Source: Tabrizicola_A aquatica
GTDB lineage: Bacteria > Pseudomonadota > Alphaproteobacteria > Rhodobacterales > Rhodobacteraceae
Length of the DNA stretch: 64,000 nt
NCBI GenBank assembly: GCA_965194375.1
Contig: CBDAEL010000010.1
Reading direction: 5' to 3' (one strand)
The notes under the pieces were generated by a model that saw only the letters and a program-made list of their open reading frames with translations, was not told the DNA's origin and made no database searches. The number at the start of each line of letters is the position of its first letter. The first letter of the stretch is position 1. Below, piece by piece: positions 42,641-51,371 of this stretch. The position numbers and the translations under genes are program-made.

Positions 42641-44584
42641 TCAGGTTTCCGAAGGGCCGGGATAGCGGCCCTCTTCATCGCGCAACACCAGCGTGCTTAG
42701 CAGGCTGTCCATCCGCCCGCGCTGATCGGTCGGATAGGCATCCAGCGGCGGCACAGCCCCATAGAGCGTGCGCAACAGCGCGTCGCGGGCGATGGGGGCG
42801 GCGGCGGTAGATCCACCGCCGCCATGTTCGACCACCACCGAGACGGCATAGCGGGGGTTGTCATAAGGCGCATAGCCAACAAACAGCGCATGGTCGCGGC
42901 GGTTCCACGGCAGTTGATCGTTCGAGATCACGCCACTCGCGCGTTCGGCGGCCGAGATGTTGCGCACCTGCGCGGTGCCGGTTTTGCCGGCCATGCGCAT
43001 GTCCTCGGCCACAACGCGCGACGAGCGCGCGGTGCCGGATTTGCCGTTCATCACCGCATCCATCCCGCCCAAAACCGCCGTCAGGTTCGACGTGGACAGC
43101 CCCAAGGGCTCGGCAGGCTCAACCGGAATTTCGCGACCCTCGATGGCGCGGACGAGACGCGGGTTGACCGCCCGCCCGGTGGCAAGCCGCGCCGTCATCA
43201 CGGCCAGTTGCAAGGGCGAGGCCAGCACATAGCCCTGACCGATGGAGGCGTTGACCGTGTCACCGATACGCCATTCGGCCTTGTGGCGTTCCATCTTCCA
43301 GGCCTTGTCCGGCATATTGCCTTCCGCGATGGCCGACATCGGCAGGTCATGGCGCATCCCAAGGCCCAACCGGCGGCCCATTTCGGCGATCTTGTCGATG
43401 CCTACCTTGAGGGCGACCTCGTAATAATAGACGTCGCAGCTTTCCGACAGGCTGCGTTCCAGATCCACCGTGCCATGGCCGCCGTGCCGCCAGCAGTGGA
43501 ATTTGCGGCCCCCGGATTCCAGATATCCAGGGCAGCGGAAGGTGGTCTCGGGGGTGATCATCCCCTCTTCCAGCGCGGCCAAAGCCGTCACCATTTTGAA
43601 GGTCGAGCCCGGCGGATAGGCGCCCTGCACCGATTTGTTGGCCATGGGGCGGTGGTCATGGTCCATCAGATAGCGGAAATTGGTGCTGGAAATGCCGCGC
43701 ACAAAGAGGTTGGGATCAAACGACGGCGAAGAGACGGCGGCGATGATGTCGCCGTTGGTCACATCCATCACGACGCACGAGGCGCTTTCCTCGCCCAGAC
43801 GGGCCTGAATGAAGTTCTGGATCCCGGCATCGATCGTCAGATGCACATCACTGCCCGGATCGCCCTCAACCCGGTCCAACTCGCGCATGACGCGGCCGAT
43901 ATGGTTGACCTCGATCCGCTTGGTGCCTGCGGTGCCGCGCAGCGTATCTTCCAGCCAGCGTTCCACCCCGATCTTGCCGATCTGGAATTTCGGGATTTGC
44001 AGCACCGGGTCGGGGTTTTCGACACCTTCGAGGTCTTTTTCAGACACCGGCCCCACATAGCCCAAGACATGGGCGAAATCGGCGTCGCGCGGGTAAATGC
44101 GCGACATGCCGGTTTCGGGCGTGACACCGGGCAGGGCGGGGGCGTTGAGGGCGACGCGGGAAAACTCTTCCCAGTTCAGCCGGTCCTTGACGGTGATCGG
44201 CACGAAGGAGCTGTTCTTTTTCAGCGCTGCAAGCGCGTCATCGATGTCGGCGCGGGTCAGCGGGATCACATGGCTGAGCCGGTTCAGAACCGCCTCGACA
44301 TCGCCCGCATCTTCGCGCGTCATCACCACGCGGTAATTCTGTTCGTTCTCGGCCAAAATCTTGCCGTTGCGATCATGGATCACCCCGCGCGTGGGCGGCA
44401 CGAGCCGGATCGAGATGCGGTTTTCTTCGGCCAGAAGGCGGAACTGGTCGGCCTGTTCGACGCCAAGGTAGCGCATGCGCGCCCCAAGGGCGGCAAACAT
44501 CGCCGCCATGCCGCCGGTGAGCAAAAGCGCGCGTCGGGTGACGCGGCGGGCGCTGGCCTCATTGTCGCGCGCGACCCGTTTCAC
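42641..44584 (-). CDS. mrdA: penicillin-binding protein 2
   Basis: PBP2 is the transpeptidase partner of RodA. The 647-residue protein has a short cytoplasmic N-terminus, one membrane anchor (ALLLTGGMAAMFAALGARMRY), a PBP dimerisation domain and the transpeptidase motifs GAYPPGSTFKMVTAL (catalytic serine), SESCDVYYY and AGKTGTAQ. Its start overlaps the mreD stop (ATGA). Confidence 0.96.
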   Translation of the reverse strand: MKRVARDNEASARRVTRRALLLTGGMAAMFAALGARMRYLGVEQADQFRLLAEENRISIRLVPPTRGVIHDRNGKILAENEQNYRVVMTREDAGDVEAVLNRLSHVIPLTRADIDDALAALKKNSSFVPITVKDRLNWEEFSRVALNAPALPGVTPETGMSRIYPRDADFAHVLGYVGPVSEKDLEGVENPDPVLQIPKFQIGKIGVERWLEDTLRGTAGTKRIEVNHIGRVMRELDRVEGDPGSDVHLTIDAGIQNFIQARLGEESASCVVMDVTNGDIIAAVSSPSFDPNLFVRGISSTNFRYLMDHDHRPMANKSVQGAYPPGSTFKMVTALAALEEGMITPETTFRCPGYLESGGRKFHCWRHGGHGTVDLERSLSESCDVYYYEVALKVGIDKIAEMGRRLGLGMRHDLPMSAIAEGNMPDKAWKMERHKAEWRIGDTVNASIGQGYVLASPLQLAVMTARLATGRAVNPRLVRAIEGREIPVEPAEPLGLSTSNLTAVLGGMDAVMNGKSGTARSSRVVAEDMRMAGKTGTAQVRNISAAERASGVISNDQLPWNRRDHALFVGYAPYDNPRYAVSVVVEHGGGGSTAAAPIARDALLRTLYGAVPPLDAYPTDQRGRMDSLLSTLVLRDEEGRYPGPSET

Positions 44585-45171
44585 AGCCGTCTCCCATATG
44601 CGTCAACTTCGCCCATGGCGGGTTTGTACAGTTGCAAGACCACGCGGGAAAGAAAGACCACAAGGGGGTAACACAAGATTGACCAGATCACCTGCACCAG
44701 CGCAAAGCCAAAGGGCGGCTGCGGCAGAAGTACAAGGCCAAAGCCGATGCGGTACAGGATCAGCATGGCCACCATCAGGGCCGAGACCAAGAGCCACTCG
44801 ACCCCAAAGTTCAATTCGCGCGTCAGCGCCACGCGGCTGCGGATGAACTCCGAGGCGATGACGACCAGCGCGGTCCACAGGCCAGGCGGGCGCAGAAGCA
44901 CGATGTCCTCGGTCAGCACCACGGCGGCGATCAGAAGGGTTGGCAGATAATCGGGGCGCCGCATGGTCCAGGCGAAGATGATGCACAACATCAGATCGGG
45001 GCCCGGCATATGGGCAAGCCAGTCCATCGCGCGGCACCAGCCTGCATCGGGCGCGCAGCTTTCGGCGGGGGCGGTGCCCATCGGCAAGAGGCGGAAGAAC
45101 AAGAACACCAGCGCCAAGGCGACGAACAGAACCCGGTGCAGCCAGACGTCGCGGTTGGCCGGATCAATCAT
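44581..45171 (-). CDS. mreD: rod shape-determining protein MreD
   Basis: A 196-residue membrane protein with five to six hydrophobic segments (VLFVALALVFLFFRLLP, PDYLPTLLIAAVVLTEDIVLLR, LLVSALMVAMLILYRIGFGLVLL), including the typical PDLMLCIIFAW and RPPGLWTALVVIASEF segments. It bridges MreC and the elongation machinery in the inner membrane. It overlaps mreC by eight bases and mrdA by four. Confidence 0.9.
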   Translation of the reverse strand: MIDPANRDVWLHRVLFVALALVFLFFRLLPMGTAPAESCAPDAGWCRAMDWLAHMPGPDLMLCIIFAWTMRRPDYLPTLLIAAVVLTEDIVLLRPPGLWTALVVIASEFIRSRVALTRELNFGVEWLLVSALMVAMLILYRIGFGLVLLPQPPFGFALVQVIWSILCYPLVVFLSRVVLQLYKPAMGEVDAYGRRL

Positions 45172-46105
45172 TGCCGCCCCCTGCCGCCGAGGCGTTCACC
45201 CCCGGGCGCAGCGCGGGCGGGGCAGGAGGGCCCTGCACCTCGGCCGGGTCGGGTGCCAGAAGCGCGCCTTGATCGGTGATCGCCTCAAGCGCGTGGCTGC
45301 GCAAGACGCGCAGGAATTCGAGCCGCTGGTAATCGGCCGCCAAGGCCACCCGCAGCCGCTTGTCGGTGCCAAGCACAACCGAGCCCACCAAAAGCCCTGC
45401 CGGGAACACCCCACCATCGCCAGAGGAGATGACCTGATCGCCGGGACGGATCTCGGCGGGGTCTTCGAGGAAATCAAGCGGCGGCAGATCGCCGTTGTCG
45501 CCCGACAAGATCGCCCGCTGGCCCGAGGGTTGCACCACAACGGGCACGCGGCTGTTGCTGTCGGTCAAAAGGATGACACGGCTGGTCTTTTCGCCCACGC
45601 CCGAGATGCGGCCGACAAGGCCCAGACCGTCCATCGTGGCCCAGCCATCAATGATGCCATCGCGCGCGCCGACGTTCAAAAGCACCGATTGGCGAAAGGG
45701 GCTGCCGCTGTCGGCCAGCACAACGCCGGTGACATGGGTCAGGCGCGGATCCAGCCGTACCTGGTTAAGGTCCAACAGGCGGGCGTTTTTCTGTTCCAGC
45801 TGCAGTGCGGCCTCTTTCCACTGCTTCATCTGCTTGAGTTCTTCGCGCAGCTGCTGGTTCTGGGCCAATAGCCTTTGGTAGGACTGGAAGTTGTCCATCA
45901 CATCGGCGGCCCAGGTCACCGGGGCCATGGCCCATTGCATCGAGGGCACGAACCGGTCAATCAGCGCGGCGCGAAAGCGTTCGACGCGCGGGCTGTCGAT
46001 GCGCCACAGGGTGAACAGGCCGATCAGTGCCAAAACCAGAAGACCGATCAGCACCCGGCGCAGCGGGCGGTGGAACTCTTCTGGATCGGTCGCGTTGCGG
46101 GCCAT
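45164..46105 (-). CDS. mreC: rod shape-determining protein MreC
   Basis: A 313-residue bitopic membrane protein: N-terminal anchor (VLIGLLVLALIGLFTLWRI), a coiled coil of about 45 residues (FQSYQRLLAQNQQLREELKQMKQWKEAALQLEQKNARLLDL) and a periplasmic double barrel (GVVLADSGSPFRQSVLLNVGARDG..). The C-terminus ends in a Pro/Ala/Gly-rich tail. It organises PBP2-RodA along MreB filaments. Confidence 0.93.
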   Translation of the reverse strand: MARNATDPEEFHRPLRRVLIGLLVLALIGLFTLWRIDSPRVERFRAALIDRFVPSMQWAMAPVTWAADVMDNFQSYQRLLAQNQQLREELKQMKQWKEAALQLEQKNARLLDLNQVRLDPRLTHVTGVVLADSGSPFRQSVLLNVGARDGIIDGWATMDGLGLVGRISGVGEKTSRVILLTDSNSRVPVVVQPSGQRAILSGDNGDLPPLDFLEDPAEIRPGDQVISSGDGGVFPAGLLVGSVVLGTDKRLRVALAADYQRLEFLRVLRSHALEAITDQGALLAPDPAEVQGPPAPPALRPGVNASAAGGGND

Positions 46106-46142
46106 GGGTGCCTGATCTGATGCGGGATCTTAGCGGAAGCCG

Positions 46143-46194
46143 CCGGGGGTTGTGCACCCCCGGACCCCCGCAGAGTATTTAGGCCAAGATGAAA
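46143..46194 (+). repeat. hairpin plus GAGTATTT-CCAAGATGAAA module
   Basis: CCGGGGGT (46143-46150) pairs with ACCCCCGG (46156-46163), followed by ACCCCCGCAGAGTATTTA then GGCCAAGATGAAA. It lies in the 144-base gap between mreB and mreC and is oriented opposite to their transcription. Confidence 0.85.
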
Positions 46195-46249
46195 CACAAT
46201 TTAAATCAAATTATGCGGGTGGCCGGGCTGGCAGAGGCGGCCGCCAGCA

Positions 46250-47287
46250 TCAGCTGTCGTAGTCGATGACGTGGCTGAGCTGCTTTTCATATTCCAGCGC
46301 CTTGCCGGTGCCGAGGGCGACGCAGTTCAAGGGCTCATTGGCGACCGAGATCGACAGGCCGGTCTGTTCGCGCAGGGACAGATCCAGATCGCCCAGAAGC
46401 GCGCCGCCGCCCGTGAGCATCACGCCCCGGTCGACAATGTCGGCTGCAAGGTCGGGGGGCGTCGTTTCCAAGGCCTGCATCACCGCATCGCAGATCTGCT
46501 GCACAGGTTCGGACAGCGCCTCGGCCACTTGGGCCTGATTGATTTCGGTTTCCTTGGGCACGCCGTTCAACAGGTCACGGCCCCGGATGGTCATCGACAG
46601 CCCGCGTCCGTCATCGGGCATGCGGGCCGTGCCGATGGAGGTCTTGATCCGTTCGGCGGTGGATTCCCCGATCAAGAGGTTCTGGTGGCGGCGCAGGTAG
46701 GAGATGATCGCCTCGTCCATACGGTCGCCACCAACGCGGACCGAGCGGGCGTAGACGATGTCACCAAGCGAGAGCACCGCGACTTCGGTGGTGCCGCCGC
46801 CGATGTCGACGACCATGTTGCCGGTGGGATCGGTGATCGGCATGCCCGCGCCAATGGCGGCGGCGATGGGTTCCGCGATGAGACCCGCACGGCGGGCACC
46901 TGCCGACAGAACCGACTGGCGAATGGCGCGCTTTTCCACCGGGGTGGCGCCATGGGGCACGCAGACGATGATCTTGGGTTTGGCAAAGGTGGTGCGTTTG
47001 TGGACCTTGCGGATGAAGTGCTTGATCATCTGCTCAGCACTGTCGAAATCGGCGATCACCCCGTCGCGCATCGGCCGGATCGCCTCGATGGTGCCGGGGG
47101 TGCGGCCGAGCATCAGCTTGGCATCTTCGCCCACGGCCAGAACCTGCTTTTTGCCGTCCTTGACGTGGTAGGCCACGACCGAAGGTTCGTTCAGCACGAT
47201 CCCCTTGCCGCGCATGTATACAAGCGTGTTCGCCGTGCCGAGGTCGATGGCCATGTCGGACGAGAAGAGGCCGTTGAAAAGTGACAT
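46250..47287 (-). CDS. mreB: rod shape-determining actin homologue MreB
   Basis: MreB forms membrane-associated actin-like filaments that direct lateral wall synthesis. The 345-residue protein has SSDMAIDLGTANTLVYMRGKG (phosphate 1), DIGGGTTEVAVLSLG (phosphate 2) and LTGGGALLGDLD (adenosine site). Length and sequence are standard. mreB is the first gene of the shape operon; about 180 bases separate it from leuA upstream. Confidence 0.97.
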   Translation of the reverse strand: MSLFNGLFSSDMAIDLGTANTLVYMRGKGIVLNEPSVVAYHVKDGKKQVLAVGEDAKLMLGRTPGTIEAIRPMRDGVIADFDSAEQMIKHFIRKVHKRTTFAKPKIIVCVPHGATPVEKRAIRQSVLSAGARRAGLIAEPIAAAIGAGMPITDPTGNMVVDIGGGTTEVAVLSLGDIVYARSVRVGGDRMDEAIISYLRRHQNLLIGESTAERIKTSIGTARMPDDGRGLSMTIRGRDLLNGVPKETEINQAQVAEALSEPVQQICDAVMQALETTPPDLAADIVDRGVMLTGGGALLGDLDLSLREQTGLSISVANEPLNCVALGTGKALEYEKQLSHVIDYDS

Positions 47288-47394
47288 GCAGGTCTGGTCC
47301 TTGATCCACGAACGAAACTGTACCCACGACTCATGCTCATGAGGCAGGCGCTTTGGTATAGGCTTTGGGCGGCAGAAGGAAAAGGCCCAAGGGG

Positions 47395-47417
47395 CCGGGC
47401 GGCATTAATCCGCCCGG
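47395..47417 (-). terminator. hairpin after leuA
   Basis: CCGGGCGG (47395-47402), loop CATTAAT, CCGCCCGG (47410-47417); a second GGCCC/GGGCC stem lies beside it at 47384-47396. Located 51 bases past the leuA stop and upstream of mreB, it probably ends the leuA transcript. On the plus strand it is followed by GATTTT. Confidence 0.65.
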
Positions 47418-47468
47418 GATTTTGAGGCTTTCACAAAACGAACAATTGAGACCAGTAAACCGCTGGAA

Positions 47469-49043
47469 CTAAGTCACATCCTTGTAGTTTACCGACTTTA
47501 TATCGCTGTCAGGGGCCGATTTTGTGCGCCGCACGATCAGCTTGTTCAAGGCGTTGATATAGGCCTTGGTCGAGGCCACGATCGTATCGGTATCGGCCGA
47601 AGAGCCGGTGACGATGCGCCCTTCCTCTTGCAGGCGCACCGAGACGGTGGCCTGCGCGTCGGTGCCTTCGGTCACGGCATGGACCTGATAGACCTCCAAC
47701 TGGGCCTTGTGGGGGAAGAGCATTTTCACGCACATGAAGGCTGCATCAACTGGGCCGTCGCCGGTGGCGTCGATGTGGTGATCGACCCCGTCGATGGTCA
47801 GAACCATGTCGGCCTCTTGCGGGCCCTCGGTGCCGCAGACGACCCGCAGCTTTTTCAGTTGCAGGAATTCATGGGCGTCATTGGTCTGCTCATCGGCCAC
47901 CAGCGCGATCAGGTCGTCGTCGTAGACTTCCTTCTTGCGGTCGGCCAACGCCTTGAAGCGCACGAAGACGTCGTTCAACTGGTTGTCGGCCAATTCATAG
48001 CCCAGCTCTTTGAGCTTGGCGCGCAGGGCGGCCCGGCCCGAATGCTTGCCCATGGCGATGTTTTTCGCCGTCAGGCCAATATCGGCCGGCCTCATGATCT
48101 CGAAGGTCTCGACGTTCTTCAGCACGCCATCTTGATGGATGCCACTTTCATGCAGGAAAGCGTTCTTGCCGACGATGGCCTTGTTGAACTGCACCGGAAA
48201 ACCCGAGACCGACGACACCCGGCGCGACAGGTTCATGATCTTGGTCGTGTCAATCCCAGTGCGGTAAGGCATGATGTCATTGCGGACCTTCATCGCCATC
48301 ACGACCTCTTCCAAGGCGGTGTTGCCCGCGCGCTCGCCCAGACCGTTGATCGTGCATTCAATCTGGCGCGCACCTGCATCGACGGCGGCCAAGGCGTTGG
48401 CGGTCGCCATGCCAAGGTCATTGTGGCAATGGGTGGCAAAGATCACCTTGTCGGCACCCGGCACGCGGTTAAGCAGCATGGCGATCAGATCGGCACTTTC
48501 GCGTGGGGCGGTGTAACCCACGGTGTCGGGGATGTTGATGGTGGTGGCCCCGGCCTTGATCGCTATCTCGACCACGCGGCACAGATAGTCATGCTCGGTC
48601 CGCGTTGCATCCATCGCCGACCACTGTACATTGTCACAGAGGTTACGCGCATGGGTCACGGTGTCATGGATCCGCTCGGCCATCTCGTCCATGGTCAGGT
48701 TCGGGATGGCGCGGTGCAGGGGCGAGGTGCCGATAAAGGTGTGGATGCGCGGCGAGGCGGCGTGCTTTACCGCCTCCCAGCAGCGGTCGATGTCCTTGAA
48801 GTTTGCCCGGCTCAGCCCGCAGATGGTCGAATTCTTCGACCGCTTGGCAATCTCGGACACGGCGGCGAAATCGCCTTCCGAGGCGATGGGGAACCCCGCC
48901 TCGATCACATCGACACCCATTTCATCCAGAAGGCTGGCGATCTCCAGCTTTTCCTCATGGGTCATGGTCGCGCCGGGGGATTGTTCCCCATCGCGCAGGG
49001 TGGTGTCGAAAATGATGACGCGGGGTTGGGCGGATTTGGTCAT
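47469..49043 (-). CDS. leuA: 2-isopropylmalate synthase
   Basis: LeuA condenses acetyl-CoA with 2-ketoisovalerate, the committed step of leucine synthesis, and is feedback-inhibited by leucine. The 524-residue protein has the catalytic FDTTLRDGEQSPGATMT, FATHCHNDLGMATANALAAV, NGLGERAGNTALEEVVMA and, after about residue 390, the regulatory LeuA dimer domain (HEFLQLKKLRVVCGTEG.., ending DTIVASTKAYINALNKLIV). AGGA precedes the start. The upstream region encodes a leucine-rich leader peptide and hairpins. Confidence 0.97.
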   Translation of the reverse strand: MTKSAQPRVIIFDTTLRDGEQSPGATMTHEEKLEIASLLDEMGVDVIEAGFPIASEGDFAAVSEIAKRSKNSTICGLSRANFKDIDRCWEAVKHAASPRIHTFIGTSPLHRAIPNLTMDEMAERIHDTVTHARNLCDNVQWSAMDATRTEHDYLCRVVEIAIKAGATTINIPDTVGYTAPRESADLIAMLLNRVPGADKVIFATHCHNDLGMATANALAAVDAGARQIECTINGLGERAGNTALEEVVMAMKVRNDIMPYRTGIDTTKIMNLSRRVSSVSGFPVQFNKAIVGKNAFLHESGIHQDGVLKNVETFEIMRPADIGLTAKNIAMGKHSGRAALRAKLKELGYELADNQLNDVFVRFKALADRKKEVYDDDLIALVADEQTNDAHEFLQLKKLRVVCGTEGPQEADMVLTIDGVDHHIDATGDGPVDAAFMCVKMLFPHKAQLEVYQVHAVTEGTDAQATVSVRLQEEGRIVTGSSADTDTIVASTKAYINALNKLIVRRTKSAPDSDIKSVNYKDVT

Positions 49044-49060
49044 ATCGGGATATCCTGTGA

Positions 49061-49137
49061 TCTTAGCTGGGCCTGTCTGTGGGCGCTGGTCACCTCCGAG
49101 CGGTCGCGCCCTTCGGCACGCTCAGAGGCAGCTAAGA
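49061..49137 (-). promoter_or_regulatory. predicted leucine attenuator leader RNA of leuA
   Basis: In the leuA leader, UCUUAGCUG (49137-49129) is perfectly complementary to CAGCUAAGA (49069-49061), forming a long-range 9-bp stem whose 5' strand overlaps the last Leu codons of the leader peptide. Inside it CCUCUGAGCG (49128-49119) pairs with CGCUCGGAGG (49102-49093) with one U-G pair; the leader stop codon is within this stem. GGGCGC in the loop can also pair with GCGCCC downstream (49086-49081), giving an alternative fold. No U-run follows, so control may act at the ribosome site of leuA rather than by termination. Confidence 0.6.
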
Positions 49138-49181
49138 AGAAGCAGGCCGCCGGGCAAAGGCCGGGGCAAAATGCGGCACAT
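49122..49181 (-). CDS. leuL: leucine-rich leader peptide of leuA
   Basis: A 19-residue frame upstream of leuA reads MCRILPRPLPGGLLLLSCL and stops at 49124-49122. Seven of 19 residues are Leu, four in a row (codons CTG CTT CTT CTT, 49145-49134), and several use CTT or TTG, which should be uncommon in this GC-rich genome. An in-frame ATG at 49199 would give 25 residues. It ends inside the hairpin region. This is the layout of amino acid attenuators. The ribosome site is weak, so expression is inferred. Confidence 0.65.
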   Translation of the reverse strand: MCRILPRPLPGGLLLLSCL

Positions 49182-49300
49182 GGCCGCCGAAGCGGGCATC
49201 TCAGTGCCACAAAGGGTGCGCATCCGTGCCATGGGGCTGGACTATACAAGGCCAGACCCGGAAGGGAAGGGGGTGGGCCGAAAAAATGCAACGCCCCCGA

Positions 49301-49331
49301 TTTGCGCCTTGCGAAATACTCCCGCCGGAGG
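49301..49331 (-). repeat. partial GAGTATTT repeat module
   Basis: On the minus strand GCCTCCGGCGGGAGTATTTC is followed by GCAAGGCGCAAA. It shares CTCCGGCGGGAGTATTT exactly with the module at 16001 but has diverged after that. The rest of the 49200-49483 gap, upstream of leuA and aspS, holds no gene that I can support. Confidence 0.7.
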
Positions 49332-49483
49332 CCCCGGCCCGCCCCAAGCGGTCCCGTCACGCGAAAAACCGCCGCGAAGAGCGGGCGTCAGCCCGACGAT
49401 GAGCGCCGCTTGCCCTTGACTTCACGCGCAGGCCCATGTGTATCGGCTGCAAACCAGTTCCAGCCTCCGCAAAGGGGAAGATG

Positions 49484-51262
49484 ATGCACGCCTATCGCAG
49501 CCATACCTGCGCCGCCCTGAACACCGCCCATGTGGGCCATGAGGTCCGCTTGTCGGGCTGGGTCCACCGGGTGCGCGACCATGGGGGCGTGTTGTTCATT
49601 GACCTGCGCGACCATTACGGCATCACGCAGGTGCTGGCCGACAGCGACAGCCCGGCCTTCAAAGACATCGAAAAGGTCCGCGCCGAATGGGTCATTTGCA
49701 TCGATGGCCGGGTGAAGGCCCGCGATGCGTCGCTCGTGAACCCCAAGATCGCCACGGGTGAAATTGAGGTCTATGCCACCGGCCTGACCGTGCTTTCCGC
49801 CGTTGAGGGCGAATTGCCGATGCCGGTCTTTGGCGATGTCGACTACCCTGAAGAAACCCGCCTGACCTACCGCTTCCTCGATCTGCGCCGTGACAAGCTG
49901 CACCAGAACATGATGCTGCGCTCAAACGTCGTGCGCTCGATCCGCAACCGGATGTGGGATCAGGGGTTCAATGAATTCCAGACCCCGATCATCACCGCAT
50001 CTTCCCCCGAGGGCGCGCGCGACTTCCTCGTGCCTTCGCGCCTGCATCCCGGCAAGTTCTATGCCCTGCCGCAGGCGCCGCAGCAGTTCAAGCAGCTGAT
50101 CATGGTCTCGGGCTTTGACCGCTATTTCCAGATTGCGCCTTGCTTCCGCGATGAAGACCCGCGCGCCGACCGCTCGCCAACCGACTTTTACCAGCTCGAC
50201 ATTGAGATGTCCTTTGTCACTCAGGATGATGTGTTTGCCGCCGTGCAACCGGTCGTTCAGGGCATTTTCGAAGAATTCGCGCCGGGTAAGAAGGTGTATT
50301 CCGACTGGACCAAGATCGCCTATCGCGACAGCCTGAAATGGTATGGCTCGGACAAGCCCGACCTGCGCAACCCGATCAAGATGGCCGATGTGTCGGATCA
50401 TTTCCGCGGTTCCGGCTTTGCGATCTTCGCCAAGCTTCTGGAAACCGAAGGCAACGAGGTTCGGGCTATTCCGGCCCCCACGGGCGGCAGCCGCAAGTTT
50501 GCCGACCGCATGAACGCCTTTGCCCAGAAAGAGGGCCTGCCGGGCATGGGCTATATCTTCTGGCGCAAGGCCGAGGATGGCACGACCGAGGCCGCAGGCC
50601 CCATCGCCAAGGCGCTGGGCGACGAGAAAACCGAAGCGATCCGCGTCGGCTTGGGCTTGGGTGAGGGCGACGCGGCCTTCTTCCTTGGCGGCAAGCCTGA
50701 AATCTTTGAACCCGTCGCAGGCCGTGCGCGCAACGAGATTGGCCGCGAATTGGGCCTGACCGAGCAAAACTGCTTCAAATTCGCCTGGATCGTCGATTTC
50801 CCGATGTACGAGAAAACCGACGAAGGCACGATCGACTTCAGCCACAACCCCTTCTCGATGCCGCAAGGCGGGATGGAGGCGCTGAACGGCGACCCGCTCA
50901 AGGTTTACGCTTACCAGTATGACCTTGCCTGCAACGGCTATGAGCTCATCTCGGGCGGCATCCGCAACCACAAGCCGGAAATCATGTACAAGGCGTTTGA
51001 ACTCGCCGGTTACCCGAATTCCGAAGTGGACAAGCGTTTCGGCGGCATGGTTAAGGCGTTCAAATACGGCGCCCCGCCCCACGGCGGCTGTGCGGCGGGC
51101 ATTGACCGGATCGTGATGCTTTTGGCCGATGAGGCCAATATCCGCGAAGTCATCATGTTCCCGATGAACCAGCGTGCCGAAGATTTGCTGATGGGCGCGC
51201 CGTCCGAGCCGATGCTGAAACAGCTGCGCGAACTCAACCTGCGGGTCGTTCCCAAAGAATAA
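49484..51262 (+). CDS. aspS: aspartyl-tRNA synthetase
   Basis: A 592-residue bacterial-type class II synthetase. N-terminal OB-fold anticodon domain (LSGWVHRVRDHGGVLFIDLRDHYGITQV), catalytic motif 2 (FRDEDPRADRSPTDFYQLDIEMSF), the GAD insertion domain in the middle (KIAYRDSLKWYGSDKPDLRNPIKMADVSD onward) and motif 3 (GAPPHGGCAAGIDRIVMLL). GGGGA is seven bases before the ATG at 49484; an ATG directly before it is too close. Whether it also charges tRNA-Asn cannot be read here. Confidence 0.96.
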   Translation: MHAYRSHTCAALNTAHVGHEVRLSGWVHRVRDHGGVLFIDLRDHYGITQVLADSDSPAFKDIEKVRAEWVICIDGRVKARDASLVNPKIATGEIEVYATGLTVLSAVEGELPMPVFGDVDYPEETRLTYRFLDLRRDKLHQNMMLRSNVVRSIRNRMWDQGFNEFQTPIITASSPEGARDFLVPSRLHPGKFYALPQAPQQFKQLIMVSGFDRYFQIAPCFRDEDPRADRSPTDFYQLDIEMSFVTQDDVFAAVQPVVQGIFEEFAPGKKVYSDWTKIAYRDSLKWYGSDKPDLRNPIKMADVSDHFRGSGFAIFAKLLETEGNEVRAIPAPTGGSRKFADRMNAFAQKEGLPGMGYIFWRKAEDGTTEAAGPIAKALGDEKTEAIRVGLGLGEGDAAFFLGGKPEIFEPVAGRARNEIGRELGLTEQNCFKFAWIVDFPMYEKTDEGTIDFSHNPFSMPQGGMEALNGDPLKVYAYQYDLACNGYELISGGIRNHKPEIMYKAFELAGYPNSEVDKRFGGMVKAFKYGAPPHGGCAAGIDRIVMLLADEANIREVIMFPMNQRAEDLLMGAPSEPMLKQLRELNLRVVPKE

Positions 51263-51286
51263 GCGCGGTTTTTCGCGCAAACCTTG

Positions 51287-51329
51287 ATGGGCAGGCTTTC
51301 CAGAACCGGAAAGCCTGCCCATATCTTTT
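51287..51329 (+). terminator. intrinsic terminator of aspS
   Basis: A perfect 15-bp stem, ATGGGCAGGCTTTCC (51287-51301) with GGAAAGCCTGCCCAT (51308-51322), loop AGAACC, followed by ATCTTTTC. It begins 24 bases after the aspS stop. Confidence 0.92.
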
Positions 51330-51371
51330 CATACGCATTATTCCAAAGCCCTTTTGCACCCCGAGACCCGC

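Noticed and set aside
42824..44671. 615-codon frame opposite mrdA
   Set aside because: Shadow of PBP2, which carries all transpeptidase motifs.
49040..49360. 106-codon frame upstream of leuA
   Set aside because: Not conserved-looking and in a different frame from the Leu-rich leader peptide; it overlaps the leuA start region.
47628..49484. 618-codon frame opposite leuA
   Set aside because: Shadow of leuA with no family signature.
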